Source: Alphaproteobacteria bacterium (GTDB lineage: Bacteria > Pseudomonadota > Alphaproteobacteria > UBA8366 > Aestuariispiraceae). Taken from it: DNA of 64,000 nt. The notes beneath the pieces were generated by a model, which saw only the letters and a list, made by a program, of their open reading frames with translations, was not told the DNA's origin and did not search any database. The translations under genes were made by a program, and so were the position numbers. Numbering within the stretch: the first letter of the stretch is position 1; the number at the start of each line of letters is the position of its first letter. Below, one piece after another: positions 7,134 to 16,031 of this stretch. The stretch is taken from the NCBI GenBank assembly GCA_024743195.1, contig JANSXE010000003.1:1-64000 (forward strand), given 5' to 3'.

Positions 7134-8273
7134 ATGGACTTCACTCTCAGCGAGGATCAAACCGCCTTTCAGGACATGGCGCGGCGTTTCGCGCAGGAGG
7201 CGATGGCTCCCGCCGCGGCGGACTGGGACGAAGAGAGCGTTTTTCCGGAGGACGTCCTGCGCGAGGGCGCGGCGCTCGGCTTCGGCGGAATCTATTGCGG
7301 GGCGGAGCATGGCGGCTCCGAGCTGACGCGGCTGGATGCGGCGATCATCTTCGAGGAGTTGGCCGCGGCCTGTCCCTCCACCGCCGCCTACATCTCGATC
7401 CACAACATGGCGGCCTGGATGATCGACAGCTTCGGCGGCGACGCCGTGCGGGCGAAGTTCCTGCCCGAGCTGATGACGATGGATCATTTCGCCAGCTATT
7501 GCCTGACCGAGCCGGGCGCCGGCTCCGACGCGGCGAGCCTGAAGACGCGCGCCGTGCGCGACGGCGAGCACTATGTCCTGAACGGCGCCAAGGCCTTCAT
7601 CTCGGGCGGCGGGCGCTCGGACGTCTATGTGACCATGGTGCGCACCGGCGACGAGGGGCCGGGCGGGATCACCTGCCTGGCGGTCGAGGCGGGGACGCCC
7701 GGCCTCTCTTTCGGGGCGCAGGAGCGCAAGCTCGGCTGGCATTCCCAGCCGACCTCGGCGGTGGTCTTCGAGGACTGCCGCGTTCCGGCGGAGAACCGCA
7801 TCGGGGACGAGGGCGAGGGCTTCAAGATCGCCATGAAGGGCCTCGACGGCGGGCGCATCAATATCGCGGCCTGCTCGCTCGGCGGGGCGCGCGCCGCCTT
7901 GGAGCAGGCGGCCGCCTACATGAAGGAGCGCAAGCAGTTCGGCCGGGCGCTCGCCGATTTCCAGGCGCTGCAGTTCAAGCTCGCCGACATGGCGACCGAG
8001 TTGGAGGCCGCGCGCCTCATGGTGCATCAGGCCGCGGCCAAGCTCGACGCCAAGGCGCCGGACGCGACCACCGCCTGCGCCATGGCCAAGCGCTTCGCGA
8101 CCGACGCCTGCTTCGCCGTGGTCAACGACTCGCTGCAGCTGCATGGCGGCTACGGGTATCTGCGCGACTTCCCGATCGAACGTTATCTGCGCGATCTGCG
8201 CGTGCATCAGATTCTCGAGGGCACGAACGAGATCATGCGCCTCATCGTCTCCCGCCAGTTGCTGAAGGATTGA
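7134..8273 (+). CDS. Isobutyryl-CoA dehydrogenase (acyl-CoA dehydrogenase family)
   Basis: This FAD-dependent acyl-CoA dehydrogenase oxidises isobutyryl-CoA to methacrylyl-CoA in valine breakdown. At 379 residues it has normal family length. It shows the ACAD signatures [17 protein letters not shown] and [18 protein letters not shown], the [20 protein letters not shown] flavin segment, and the catalytic glutamate E362 in LEGTNEIMR. The specificity call rests on strong ACAD8-like segments and on the two downstream genes, which perform later steps of the same pathway. The start is supported by AAGAGGA about 9 nt upstream. The stop is 7 bp from the next gene, so they form an operon. Electrons should pass to ETF. 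Confidence 0.9.
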   Translation: MDFTLSEDQTAFQDMARRFAQEAMAPAAADWDEESVFPEDVLREGAALGFGGIYCGAEHGGSELTRLDAAIIFEELAAACPSTAAYISIHNMAAWMIDSFGGDAVRAKFLPELMTMDHFASYCLTEPGAGSDAASLKTRAVRDGEHYVLNGAKAFISGGGRSDVYVTMVRTGDEGPGGITCLAVEAGTPGLSFGAQERKLGWHSQPTSAVVFEDCRVPAENRIGDEGEGFKIAMKGLDGGRINIAACSLGGARAALEQAAAYMKERKQFGRALADFQALQFKLADMATELEAARLMVHQAAAKLDAKAPDATTACAMAKRFATDACFAVVNDSLQLHGGYGYLRDFPIERYLRDLRVHQILEGTNEIMRLIVSRQLLKD

Positions 8274-8280
8274 CCCCGCC

Positions 8281-9345
8281 ATGAGTGAAGAGGAATCCGG
8301 CGTCTTGCTTGACAGGAACAACGGGCTCGGCGTCGTCACGCTGAACCGCCCGAAGGCGCTCAACGCGCTCACGCTCGAGATGATTGAGACGCTCGACCCG
8401 CAGCTGGCGGAGTGGGCGGCGGACGACAGCCTCGGCGCCGTCCTGATCAAGGGGGCCGGCGAGAAGGCCTTCTGCGCCGGCGGCGACGTGCGCGCCGTCT
8501 GGCGGGCGGGCAAGGACGGCGGCGATCTGACGAAGCTCTTCTTCTGGGAGGAGTACCGGCTGAACCGCCGCATCCACGTCTTCCCCAAACCCTATGTGGC
8601 GATCCTGGACGGGGTGACGATGGGCGGCGGCGTCGGCCTCTCCATCCACGGCAGCCATCGGATCGCGACCGAACGGCTGATGTTCGCGATGCCGGAGACC
8701 GCGATCGGGCTGTTCCCCGACGTCGGCGGCACCTGGTTCCTGAACCGGTGCCCGGGCGAGACCGGCCTCTATCTGGCGCTGACCGGGGCGCGGCTGGGCG
8801 CGGCGGATGCGGCCGCGCTCGGCCTTGCGACGCATGTCGTCCCCAGCGAACGCATCGCGGCGCTGGAGGAGGCGCTGGCGGCGGCCGATCTCTCCGGCGA
8901 CGCGCGCGGAGCCGTCGACCGCATCGTCGCCGAGCATGCGGTCCATGCCGGCGAGCCGACGCTCGCCCCGCACCGCGCGGTCATCGACCGGTGCTTCGCC
9001 TATGACAGCGTGGAGGAGATTCTCGCGGCGCTTGAGGCCGAGGGCGGCGCGTTCGCCGCCGAGACGCTGGCCGGGCTGCGGAAGAAGTCCCCGACCTCGA
9101 TGAAGGTCAGCCTGGCGCAGCTTCGGCGCGGGCGCGGCCTGGACTTCGATTCGGCCATGACGATGGAGTACCGCCTGAGCCAGGCCTGCATGCGGCCGGG
9201 CTCCGACTTCTATGAGGGCATCCGGGCGGTGCTGGTCGACAAGGACCATGCGCCGCGCTGGACTCCGGCCACGCTGGAGGAGGTCTCCGACGCGATGGTC
9301 GACGGTTTCTTCCAGCCGGCGGAGCGGGAATTGCTCTTCGATTGA
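8281..9345 (+). CDS. 3-hydroxyisobutyryl-CoA hydrolase (enoyl-CoA hydratase/isomerase family)
   Basis: The 354-residue crotonase-fold protein matches the HIBYL-CoA hydrolase branch, which is longer than ordinary enoyl-CoA hydratases (about 260). It contains GEKAFCAGGDVRAVW, GGGVGLSIHGSHRIATE and the PETAIGLFPDVGGTWFL segment that marks this branch. The C-terminal helical extension ends with MEYRLSQACMRPGSDFYEGIRA and RWTPATLEEV. It releases free 3-hydroxyisobutyrate after hydration of methacrylyl-CoA. The gene lies between the dehydrogenases of the same pathway, with a 7-bp gap to the upstream gene and 64 bp to the next. Confidence 0.93.
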   Translation: MSEEESGVLLDRNNGLGVVTLNRPKALNALTLEMIETLDPQLAEWAADDSLGAVLIKGAGEKAFCAGGDVRAVWRAGKDGGDLTKLFFWEEYRLNRRIHVFPKPYVAILDGVTMGGGVGLSIHGSHRIATERLMFAMPETAIGLFPDVGGTWFLNRCPGETGLYLALTGARLGAADAAALGLATHVVPSERIAALEEALAAADLSGDARGAVDRIVAEHAVHAGEPTLAPHRAVIDRCFAYDSVEEILAALEAEGGAFAAETLAGLRKKSPTSMKVSLAQLRRGRGLDFDSAMTMEYRLSQACMRPGSDFYEGIRAVLVDKDHAPRWTPATLEEVSDAMVDGFFQPAERELLFD

Positions 9346-9409
9346 CCGGGCGGCTAGAGTCGCGCGCGAGCGATCAGACAATGGGTTCAGGACAGCAGGA
9401 GATCGAGAC

Positions 9410-10297
9410 ATGGCCAGCATCGGATTCATCGGCGTCGGCAATATGGGAGGGCCGATGGCCCGCAATCTCCTGAAGGCGGGCCATGCGGTGACGGCCTTCG
9501 ATCTGTCGGAAGCGCTGCTTAAGACGATGGCCGACGCCGGCGCCAAGACCGCCGGCAGCGCGGCCGAGGCGGCGCTGGAGGTCGATGTGGTGATCACCAT
9601 GTTGCCGGCGGGCCAGCATGTGAAGTCGGTCTATGTCGGCGAAGTGCTGGGGCACGCCAAGCCGGGCGCGCTGTTCATCGACTGCTCGACCATCGATGTG
9701 GAGAGCGCGCGCGAGGTGGCCGCCGCCGCAGCCGAGAAGGGGTTCCCGATGGTCGACGCGCCGGTCTCCGGCGGCGTCGGCGGGGCCGAGGCGGGCACGC
9801 TGACCTTCATGGTGGGCGGCCCGGAAGAGGCCTACGAGGCGGCGCGTCCCTTTCTGGACGTGATGGGCAAGACCATCGTCCATTGCGGCGGGGCCGGCAA
9901 CGGCCAGGCGGCCAAAATCTGCAACAACATGATGCTGGGCATCCAGATGATCTCGGTCGCCGAGGCGTTCGTGCTGGCCGAGAAGCTGGGGCTCGATCAT
10001 CAGAAGCTGTTCGACGTCTCGTCCAAGGCGTCGGGCCAGTGCTGGTCGCTGACCACCTATTGCCCGGTTCCGGGGCCGGTTCCGACCTCGCCGGCGAACC
10101 GCGATTACCAGCCGGGCTTCACGGCCGCGATGATGCTGAAGGACCTGAAGCTGTCGCAGGACGCGGCCGGCGCTTTCGACGCGGACACCGCACTCGGCCG
10201 CCACGCGATGAGCCTCTATGAGGCCTACGCCGGCGCGGGCAATGAGGGCGTCGATTTCTCCGGCATTATCAAGATGATCCGCGAGGCGGCCGGGTGA
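9410..10297 (+). CDS. mmsB: 3-hydroxyisobutyrate dehydrogenase
   Basis: This 295-residue enzyme oxidises 3-hydroxyisobutyrate to methylmalonate semialdehyde with NAD+. It has the N-terminal dinucleotide motif FIGVGNMGGPMARNL, the substrate-binding DAPVSGGVGGAEAGTLTFMVGG segment and the catalytic-lysine region GNGQAAKICNNM. The ATG at 9410 follows GACAGCAGGAGATC, which contains AGGAG. It is the third gene of the valine operon. The next enzyme, methylmalonate-semialdehyde dehydrogenase (mmsA), is not in this window. Confidence 0.95.
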   Translation: MASIGFIGVGNMGGPMARNLLKAGHAVTAFDLSEALLKTMADAGAKTAGSAAEAALEVDVVITMLPAGQHVKSVYVGEVLGHAKPGALFIDCSTIDVESAREVAAAAAEKGFPMVDAPVSGGVGGAEAGTLTFMVGGPEEAYEAARPFLDVMGKTIVHCGGAGNGQAAKICNNMMLGIQMISVAEAFVLAEKLGLDHQKLFDVSSKASGQCWSLTTYCPVPGPVPTSPANRDYQPGFTAAMMLKDLKLSQDAAGAFDADTALGRHAMSLYEAYAGAGNEGVDFSGIIKMIREAAG

Positions 10298-10513
10298 AGG
10301 CTTTCCGCATTCGCAACTGGACACCGCGGCGCGCTACGGTCTAGTCTTTGCATGCGTTTCGGACGGGGGACGACGCATCGGGGTGAGACGGCGCATCGGG
10401 CCGTCGCCTGGGGGCGCGCCGCCGCGACATGACGCGACGGCCGCGGCGAGAGGCCTTTCGGGGGAGGGCCGCTGCGGTCGGTCCGTTGGCAGCAAAAACA
10501 TGAGACCCGTTCC

Positions 10514-10972
10514 GTGAAAGACGAATATCTGACCGTCATCCGGCTGATCGAGCGCCTGCACCGACAGTTCCTGGAGGTGATCAAGGGGGAGATCGACCGC
10601 CTCGGGATCCGCGACATCAACAACATCCAGGCGCTGATCCTTTACAACATCGGGGCCGACGAGCTCACCGTGGGGGAGTTGACCCACCGCGGCTACTACC
10701 TCGGCTCGAACGTGTCCTACAATGTGCGCAAGATGGTCGAGAACGGCTATCTGATCCAGGAGCGCTCGACCCACGACCGCCGCTCGATCCGGGTGCGGTT
10801 GTCGGAAAAGGGCCTGAAGGTCCGCGACAAGGTTGAAGAGATCCTGGACGAACAGGCCGGCAAGCTGGGCGAGACCGGCATCAACACCGAACAGCTCGAC
10901 TTCACCGGCCAGGTGCTGAACCGGCTCGAGCGCTTCCTGCTGCACACCTACGGCTACGGACCGGTGCGCTAG
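10514..10972 (+). CDS. ldtR: MarR-family transcriptional regulator LdtR
   Basis: The 152-residue winged-helix protein closely resembles the alphaproteobacterial LdtR branch of MarR regulators, which controls an L,D-transpeptidase and stress or motility genes in Rhizobiales. Distinctive segments are ALILYNIGADELTVGEL, the recognition helix YYLGSNVSYNVRKMVENGYL and the wing STHDRRSIRVRL. The start is a GTG; the nearby ATG is out of frame. No L,D-transpeptidase gene is adjacent, so its target here would be in trans. The 216-bp upstream spacer shows no clear promoter. A phenolic or carboxylic ligand is usual for the fold but cannot be inferred here. Confidence 0.85.
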   Translation: MKDEYLTVIRLIERLHRQFLEVIKGEIDRLGIRDINNIQALILYNIGADELTVGELTHRGYYLGSNVSYNVRKMVENGYLIQERSTHDRRSIRVRLSEKGLKVRDKVEEILDEQAGKLGETGINTEQLDFTGQVLNRLERFLLHTYGYGPVR

Positions 10973-11003
10973 CGGGCCCGGCCGCGTTCGCCCCTGCGGC
11001 CGG

Positions 11004-11945
11004 TCATCCCGGCGGCCGCCGGCGGCCGAACACGCGGCCGAAGGGCAGTACGGTCGCAAGGCCGGTCGCGATCAGCAGGAAGCCGAGCGCGTCGACGAGC
11101 CCCAGACGCTCGCCGAGCAGCAGCACGCTGAGCGCCATCCCCATTGCGGGGACGACGAGGACCGCCAGGGATGCGAACGCAACGCTCGTGGCGTTCAGCA
11201 GCGTGAACCAGCTCGCCATCCCCAAAGCCTGGCTGATCAGCGCCACGCCGGCCGTCGCCAGCAGGGCGCGGGCCCCGACCGTCTGCGTCCACGCCATCGG
11301 TTCGAACGCCAGCGCGAGCGCCGCCAGCGGCGCCGCGCCGATCAGCAATTGCCAGCCGGCCACCTGCATCACCGGGCTTTGGAAGGCCATCTCCTTCTGC
11401 AGGGTCGAGCCGACGCTCCAGACGATCGCGGCTGCGGTGATCGCGGCCACGCCCCAAGGGAAAACGACGCCGGCGCTTCCGACCGCTGCGGCGACGTCGT
11501 CCCAGGCCATCAGCAGGATCGCGCTCACCCCGGCGGCGACGCCGAAGACGCGCCGCAGGGCGATCGGCTCCTTCAGGAAGAGGACGCCGATCAGGAAGGC
11601 CCAGAACGGCATCGTGTAGGCCAGGAGCGCGGCGCGGCTCGCCGGCAGCAGCGTCACCGACAGCGCCGAGAGGTAGAACCAGGCGGTGACGCTGACGAAA
11701 CCGCACAGCGCGATTCCGCGCCAATCCCGCCGCATGGGCGCGGCCGTCCCATACCGCAAACGGGCCAGCAGGAGCAGCGCGCCGCCGGCCAGAAAGCCCG
11801 TCATCGCCCGGAAGGTCAGGATCGGAATCTCGGCGGCGCCGATCTTCATCAAGGGCCAGGTGGCCCCCCAGGCGACGGCCAGAAAGGGCAGCAGCAGCCA
11901 CGCCCGCAGCGGGACGCCGCCGGCGGCGGTCGGAGAGGGGGGCAT
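11004..11945 (-). CDS. DMT-superfamily (EamA) transporter
   Basis: The 313-residue protein has ten hydrophobic segments in two EamA repeats, the usual layout of drug/metabolite exporters. Typical features are the AVAWGATWPLMKIGA first helix, RAALLAYTMPFWAFLIGVLFLKEP at the end of repeat one, and VPAMGMALSVLLLGERLGLVDALGFLLIATGL at the end of repeat two. It is convergent with ldtR and divergent from the small gene at 12105. The substrate is unknown; amino acids or metabolites are usual for the family. Confidence 0.88.
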   Translation of the reverse strand: MPPSPTAAGGVPLRAWLLLPFLAVAWGATWPLMKIGAAEIPILTFRAMTGFLAGGALLLLARLRYGTAAPMRRDWRGIALCGFVSVTAWFYLSALSVTLLPASRAALLAYTMPFWAFLIGVLFLKEPIALRRVFGVAAGVSAILLMAWDDVAAAVGSAGVVFPWGVAAITAAAIVWSVGSTLQKEMAFQSPVMQVAGWQLLIGAAPLAALALAFEPMAWTQTVGARALLATAGVALISQALGMASWFTLLNATSVAFASLAVLVVPAMGMALSVLLLGERLGLVDALGFLLIATGLATVLPFGRVFGRRRPPG

Positions 11946-12104
11946 CCGAACAGAACCTCGTCATCTGGGCGCGCGGACGGGGCGTCCGCCTCGCAATAGT
12001 CCATCGGGAGGACTCGCGAAAGGCCGTTTGTGGCGTCCGCGCCTTCGCGCATAATCGACCGCGATGGGGCGCCGCGCCCCGAACGCCGGTCTTGCCGAGG
12101 CCCG

Positions 12105-12404
12105 ATGCCGAAACGCTCCGTCACCGCCGACCCCGCCATCCTGCCGCAAGGCGCGATCATCGAGTTCGTGGCGCAGGGATCCTACGTGAAGGTCTCCGCC
12201 GCCGATCCGGAGAGCCTGGAGGAGGTCTCGATCGTCGGCGATCCGGCGGCGGGCGATCGGACGCTCGCCGATCTCGCCGTGCGCAAGCTGGAGCGCATCG
12301 TCGCCCGCAAGCATCCCGGCGCCGTCGAGCGCCGACGCCGCCGGATGGGGCCGGATCGCGCCGGCGTGCGGCGCGACGAGCCGCCGAGCGGCTGGGACCT
12401 TTGA
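12105..12404 (+). CDS. Small conserved alphaproteobacterial protein (DUF6898-like)
   Basis: The 99-residue basic protein has the core 'GAIIEFVAQGSYVKVSAADP...EVSIVGDP...LADLAVRKLERIVARK'. I associate this with a small uncharacterised alphaproteobacterial family (probably DUF6898; from memory, not verified). It looks like a short beta-rich domain followed by a helix and a disordered Arg-rich tail. No signal or membrane segment is present. I chose the ATG at 12105, since upstream codons encode arginine-rich non-conserved sequence. It ends 12 bp before the convergent cydB stop. Confidence 0.7.
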   Translation: MPKRSVTADPAILPQGAIIEFVAQGSYVKVSAADPESLEEVSIVGDPAAGDRTLADLAVRKLERIVARKHPGAVERRRRRMGPDRAGVRRDEPPSGWDL

Positions 12405-12416
12405 GCGGCGAGGCGA

Positions 12417-13430
12417 TCAGTCGTAGCTGAGGTCCGTCGCCTTGCCGCGGAACACATGGTAGCTGAAGGCGGAATAGGCTCCGATCACCGGCATCACGAT
12501 CAGCACGCCCACCAGCATGATGGCGAGGCTCTCCGGCGCGCTGGCCGATTCGTAGAGCGTGAGCCGCTCCGGCACCACATAGGGATAGAAGCTGTAGGCC
12601 AGCCCGGCGAAACTGAGCACGAAGAGCGCGATCGCCGCGCCGAACGGGACCAGGCTGTAGCGGTCGCCGACGTCGGGCAGGCGCCGCAGCACGTAGGTCA
12701 GGGCGAGGAAGATCGCCGCCGCCGTGGCCGGCAGCGGCGCCAGCAGCAGGAACTCCGGCACGGAAAACCACTTCGCGAAGATGCGCGCGCTGACCAGCGG
12801 GGTGACCACGGAGATCGCGGCGAAGCCGGCCGCCACGAACCAGGCGAGCCGCCGGGCCCACCGCACCGCCTTTTCCTGCAGCGCGCCGTCGGTCTTGTAG
12901 ATCAGCCAGCAGGCGCCGATGAAGGCGTAGCCGGCCGTCAGGCAGACCGCCGTCAAGAGCGAGAAGAGGATCGTCCAGGGCGTGACCTCCAGCCCCATGA
13001 TGTAGGCGCCCAGCATGTAGCCCTGGCTGAGCGCGGTCGTCAGCGAGCCGCCGAAGAAGGCGAGGTTCCAATAGCGCTTCTGGTCCGGATGCACCTTGGC
13101 GCGGAACTCGAACGCGACGCCGCGCAGGATCAGCCCGACCAGCATCAGCGCCACCGGCACGTAGAGGGTCGTGAGGATCACCCCATGCGCCACCGGGAAG
13201 GCGACCAGCAGCAGGCCGACCGCCAGCACCAGCCAGGTCTCGTTCGCGTCCCAGAAAGGCCCGATGCTGGCGATCATGCGGTCCTTCTCGGCCGGGGCGG
13301 CGCCGGCGAACAGAACGCCCACCCCCAGATCGTAGCCGTCGAGCACGACGTAGATCAGGATCGACAGCCCCATCAGGCCCGCGAAGGTGACCGGCAGCCA
13401 GACGGCGGGGTCTCCGAACAGGTCGAGCAT
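12417..13430 (-). CDS. cydB: Cytochrome bd-type quinol oxidase subunit II
   Basis: The 337-residue membrane protein is subunit II of a bd-type terminal oxidase. It shows multiple transmembrane helices, the N-terminal VLDGYDLGVGVLFAG, the FWDANETWLVLAVGLLLVAFP segment and AFEFRAKVHPD. It forms the complex with CydA and supports quinol oxidation with low proton-pumping. It follows cydA with a 21-bp gap and has its own AAGGAG site. No cydX-like small gene can fit downstream, because the convergent small gene ends 12 bp away. Confidence 0.95.
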   Translation of the reverse strand: MLDLFGDPAVWLPVTFAGLMGLSILIYVVLDGYDLGVGVLFAGAAPAEKDRMIASIGPFWDANETWLVLAVGLLLVAFPVAHGVILTTLYVPVALMLVGLILRGVAFEFRAKVHPDQKRYWNLAFFGGSLTTALSQGYMLGAYIMGLEVTPWTILFSLLTAVCLTAGYAFIGACWLIYKTDGALQEKAVRWARRLAWFVAAGFAAISVVTPLVSARIFAKWFSVPEFLLLAPLPATAAAIFLALTYVLRRLPDVGDRYSLVPFGAAIALFVLSFAGLAYSFYPYVVPERLTLYESASAPESLAIMLVGVLIVMPVIGAYSAFSYHVFRGKATDLSYD

Positions 13431-13451
13431 CGCGTCTCTCCTTGTCGCCCG

Positions 13452-14831
13452 CTACTCGGCCGGCTGCGGCGCGCCGCCGGGCAGCGCGACCGGGCTCCTC
13501 TCGCCGTCGCCCCGGCCGCCGTCGGCCTTCTGCGCGAGGCGCAGGATCGCGCCCATATAGGCGGCGATCAGCACGGCGTAGACCGCCAGATAAAGCGTCA
13601 GCGAGCCGGCGATCACCGGGGCTGCGACGTCGCTCGCCGCCTCGGCGGTGGTCATCACGCCGGTCACCAGCCAGGGCTGGCGGCCGATCTCGGTGACGTA
13701 CCAGCCGGCGAGCGTCGCGACCCAGCCGGAGAAGGTCATCCCCACCAGCGCCCGGTTCAGCCATGCCGGCGTCTCGCCCCGGCGCCACAGCATCCACGCG
13801 GCCGTCCAGGAGACGATGAGCATCAGCATCCCGACGCCCACCATGATCCGGAAGGCGTAGAAGACCGGGGCCACGGGCGGGTGTTTCACCGTGCCGTCTT
13901 CGAGCACGTAATCGTCGAGACCGGGCACCACGCCGTCGAGCTCGTGCGTCAGGATCAGGCTGGCGCCGTTGGGGATCCCGACCTCGAAGCGATTGCTGCG
14001 GGTTTCCTCGTCGGGCATGGCGAAGAGCAGGAGCGGCGCGCCGGCCTGCGTTTCCCAATTGCCCTCCATCGCGGCGACCTTGGCCGGCTGATGCTCCAGC
14101 GTGTTGAGGCCGTGCAGGTCGCCCACCAGGATCTGCACCGGGATCAGGACGGCGGCGATCGTCACGCCGGTCTTCAGCGCGGCCATGACGCTGCCCTCGC
14201 GCCGGCCGATCAGCCAGCGGAAGGCGCTGACGCCGGCGATCAGGAAAGCGGTCGTCAGGCCGGAGGCCAGCAGCATGTGCATGAGCCGGTAGGGCATGGA
14301 GGGATTGAAGATGATGGCCTGCCAGTCGGTCGCGTGGGCGACGCCGTCGATCATCTCGAACCCGACCGGGGTGTGCATCCAGCTGTTCAGCACCAGGATC
14401 CAGAAGGCCGACACCGTCGTGCCGAAGGCGACCAGCCCGGTCGCCAGCGTGTGCACCCAGGGCTTCACCCGCCGGAAGCCGAACAGCATGATCCCGATGA
14501 AGACCGCCTCCAGGAAGAAGGCCGTCAGCACCTCGTAGGCCAGCAGCGGCCCGGCGATGTTGCCGACCGTCTCCATGAAGCCCGGCCAGTTGGTGCCGAA
14601 CTGGAAGCTCATGGTGATGCCGGAGACGACGCCCATCGCGAAGCTGAGCGCGAAGATCTTCACGAACAGGAAATAGGCGTCCATCCACTTCATGTCGCCG
14701 GTGCGGGCGTAGGCGAGCTTGAAGAACAGCAGCACCCACCCGAGCGCGATCGTGATCGTCGGGAACAGGATGTGGAACGAGATGTTCGCGCCGAACTGAA
14801 TGCGCGCCAGGATAAGGGCGTCCAACTCCAT
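13452..14831 (-). CDS. cydA: Cytochrome bd-type quinol oxidase subunit I, short (CIO) form
   Basis: Subunit I carries the three hemes and the quinol site. At 459 residues it is shorter than E. coli CydA (522) and matches the short-Q-loop, cyanide-insensitive (CioA) group. Visible landmarks are the N-terminal FGANISFHILFPTITIA with the first heme-ligand histidine, FGTNWPGFMETVGNIAGPLLAYEVLTAFFLEA, GDLHGLNTLEHQPAKVAAMEG, and GWYVTEIGRQPWLVTG at the quinol side. A GGAGG sequence precedes the ATG. The 275-bp upstream spacer shows no clear FNR/Anr box. No cydDC genes are present in the window. The symbol cioA would be equally apt. Confidence 0.94.
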   Translation of the reverse strand: MELDALILARIQFGANISFHILFPTITIALGWVLLFFKLAYARTGDMKWMDAYFLFVKIFALSFAMGVVSGITMSFQFGTNWPGFMETVGNIAGPLLAYEVLTAFFLEAVFIGIMLFGFRRVKPWVHTLATGLVAFGTTVSAFWILVLNSWMHTPVGFEMIDGVAHATDWQAIIFNPSMPYRLMHMLLASGLTTAFLIAGVSAFRWLIGRREGSVMAALKTGVTIAAVLIPVQILVGDLHGLNTLEHQPAKVAAMEGNWETQAGAPLLLFAMPDEETRSNRFEVGIPNGASLILTHELDGVVPGLDDYVLEDGTVKHPPVAPVFYAFRIMVGVGMLMLIVSWTAAWMLWRRGETPAWLNRALVGMTFSGWVATLAGWYVTEIGRQPWLVTGVMTTAEAASDVAAPVIAGSLTLYLAVYAVLIAAYMGAILRLAQKADGGRGDGERSPVALPGGAPQPAE

Positions 14832-15107
14832 CGCGCTTGAGCCTCCACTACAGGGACCATGCGGTCGTGACGCTCAAGTACGTCCGGGCCCTGCGCGGGA
14901 CAAGGCCGCCCTCCCGCCCATTCTGTCGCACGCGACCGCTTGCCGCACTGCAAAAAAGACGGCGTCGGCCCCGAAAAGGCTGCGGGGCCGCGCCCTGGTC
15001 GGACCGGCCCCGCGCGCCTGCGCCCAGCCGCCCTGTCGGCGACGGCGCTCCCGTGTCCTTTCCCGGCGCCCGCGGCTCTCAGCGGGCGTTACGGCGGCCT
15101 TGGTCCG

Positions 15108-15611
15108 TCAGTGCGCGCTGCGCCGCCCGGTCGGCCCCCGCGCGCCATCGCTTCGGCCGAGGCCGATCTTCTTGGCGAAAGCGGAGCGTTCGGCGGCGTA
15201 GTTGGGCGCGACCATCGGGTAGTCCGGCGGCAGGCCCCATTTCGCGCGGTACTCCTCCGGCGTCATGCCATAGGCGGCGCGCAGATGGCGCTTCAGCATC
15301 TTGAGACGCTTGCCGTCCTCCAGACAGACGAGATAGTCCGGGGTCACCGAGCGGTTGATCGGGATCGCCGCCTTGCGCGGTGCGGCGGCCGCTTGCGACT
15401 CCGCGGCGGGGCTCTGCGGTTGCTGGTCGAGACTGCTGTAGACCGCGCCGATCAGGTGGGGCAGGTCGCTCGCCGCGACATCGTTGCGCCCGGCGAAGGC
15501 GGCGACGATCTGGGCCGTCATGGACAAAAGGTCCGCGCGCGACGGTCCGTCGTCCTGCGCGCCCGCGCCGTCGCGCCGCACCCCGGCGTCCGTTCCGCTC
15601 ATCGTCCCCAT
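15108..15611 (-). CDS. mucR: MucR/Ros-family transcriptional regulator
   Basis: This is a MucR/Ros zinc-finger regulator, an H-NS-like silencer in alphaproteobacteria. The start at 15611 gives 167 residues (GTG/ATG alternatives upstream add only Arg-rich sequence; ATG 15602 is also possible). The oligomerisation region LLSMTAQIVAAFAGRNDVAASDLPHLI is followed by the finger segment SVTPDYLVCLEDGKRLKMLKRHL and the conserved GMTPEEYRAKWGLPPDYPMVAPNYA. The family binds AT-rich DNA and represses its own promoter. The spacer upstream of this gene is the most AT-rich part of the window, which fits autoregulation. Confidence 0.93.
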   Translation of the reverse strand: MGTMSGTDAGVRRDGAGAQDDGPSRADLLSMTAQIVAAFAGRNDVAASDLPHLIGAVYSSLDQQPQSPAAESQAAAAPRKAAIPINRSVTPDYLVCLEDGKRLKMLKRHLRAAYGMTPEEYRAKWGLPPDYPMVAPNYAAERSAFAKKIGLGRSDGARGPTGRRSAH

Positions 15612-15830
15612 GCTCCGCACCGTCCCTCTTCCCCGACCGCGTCGCGGCGTTCCGAGCGCCCGCGCCGCTTCCTGTCTCGGCAAGCGAAATTGAAGCAGAA
15701 AACAGTAATCGATTCAATTTGTGAATCGACAGGCGTCGATTATTTGTCGAACTTTGAAAGAACTCCTTCGAATTAACACTATATATCGAAGAAATCATCT
15801 CTTGGGACTCAACATGCTGTGCCGGAGATT
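15612..15830. promoter_or_regulatory. AT-rich mucR promoter island with 7-bp palindrome
   Basis: From about 15685 to 15815 the base composition drops sharply from the GC-rich background. A perfect inverted repeat CGATTCA-ATTTG-TGAATCG lies at 15710-15728, and further AT steps such as TATATATCG lie near 15781. MucR-family proteins bind AT-rich DNA with T-A steps, so this is the expected autoregulatory target. No single promoter can be assigned with confidence. Confidence 0.55.
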
Positions 15831-16009
15831 CTCGGCCGTTCCTCGATTATTGGCGCCGCGCTCGGCGACCCAGACCTTGTGTCGCGCCCTAGGTATGGCG
15901 CCGGCCGCACAGCATACCGCGAGGTCTGGCGCCCGTGCTGGCGCCGCGCCGCGCCCTGTGTTACAGGAAGCGTCGATCTCGCGCGGGGCCGTGCGGCGGG
16001 GCAGTGTCG

Positions 16010-16031
16010 CCTGGATGGCGCCTGGATGGCG
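16010..16031. repeat. 11-bp tandem duplication
   Basis: CCTGGATGGCG is present twice in direct succession in the glyA leader, immediately before the nested hairpin. Confidence 0.85.

Noticed and set aside
10360-10420. GGGGACGACG-type motif resembling a guanidine-II hairpin
   Set aside because: The paired second hairpin and the proper ACGR loop context are missing, and no guanidine exporter follows.
12157-14739. An 860-codon minus-strand frame spanning cydA and cydB
   Set aside because: It is out of frame with both oxidase genes, and its composition is that of a codon-position shadow.
14940-15107. Possible intrinsic terminator for mucR at an A6 run near 14951
   Set aside because: The GGCCCCG/CGGGGCC stem is about 10 nt away from the T-run on the transcript, too far for a standard terminator.
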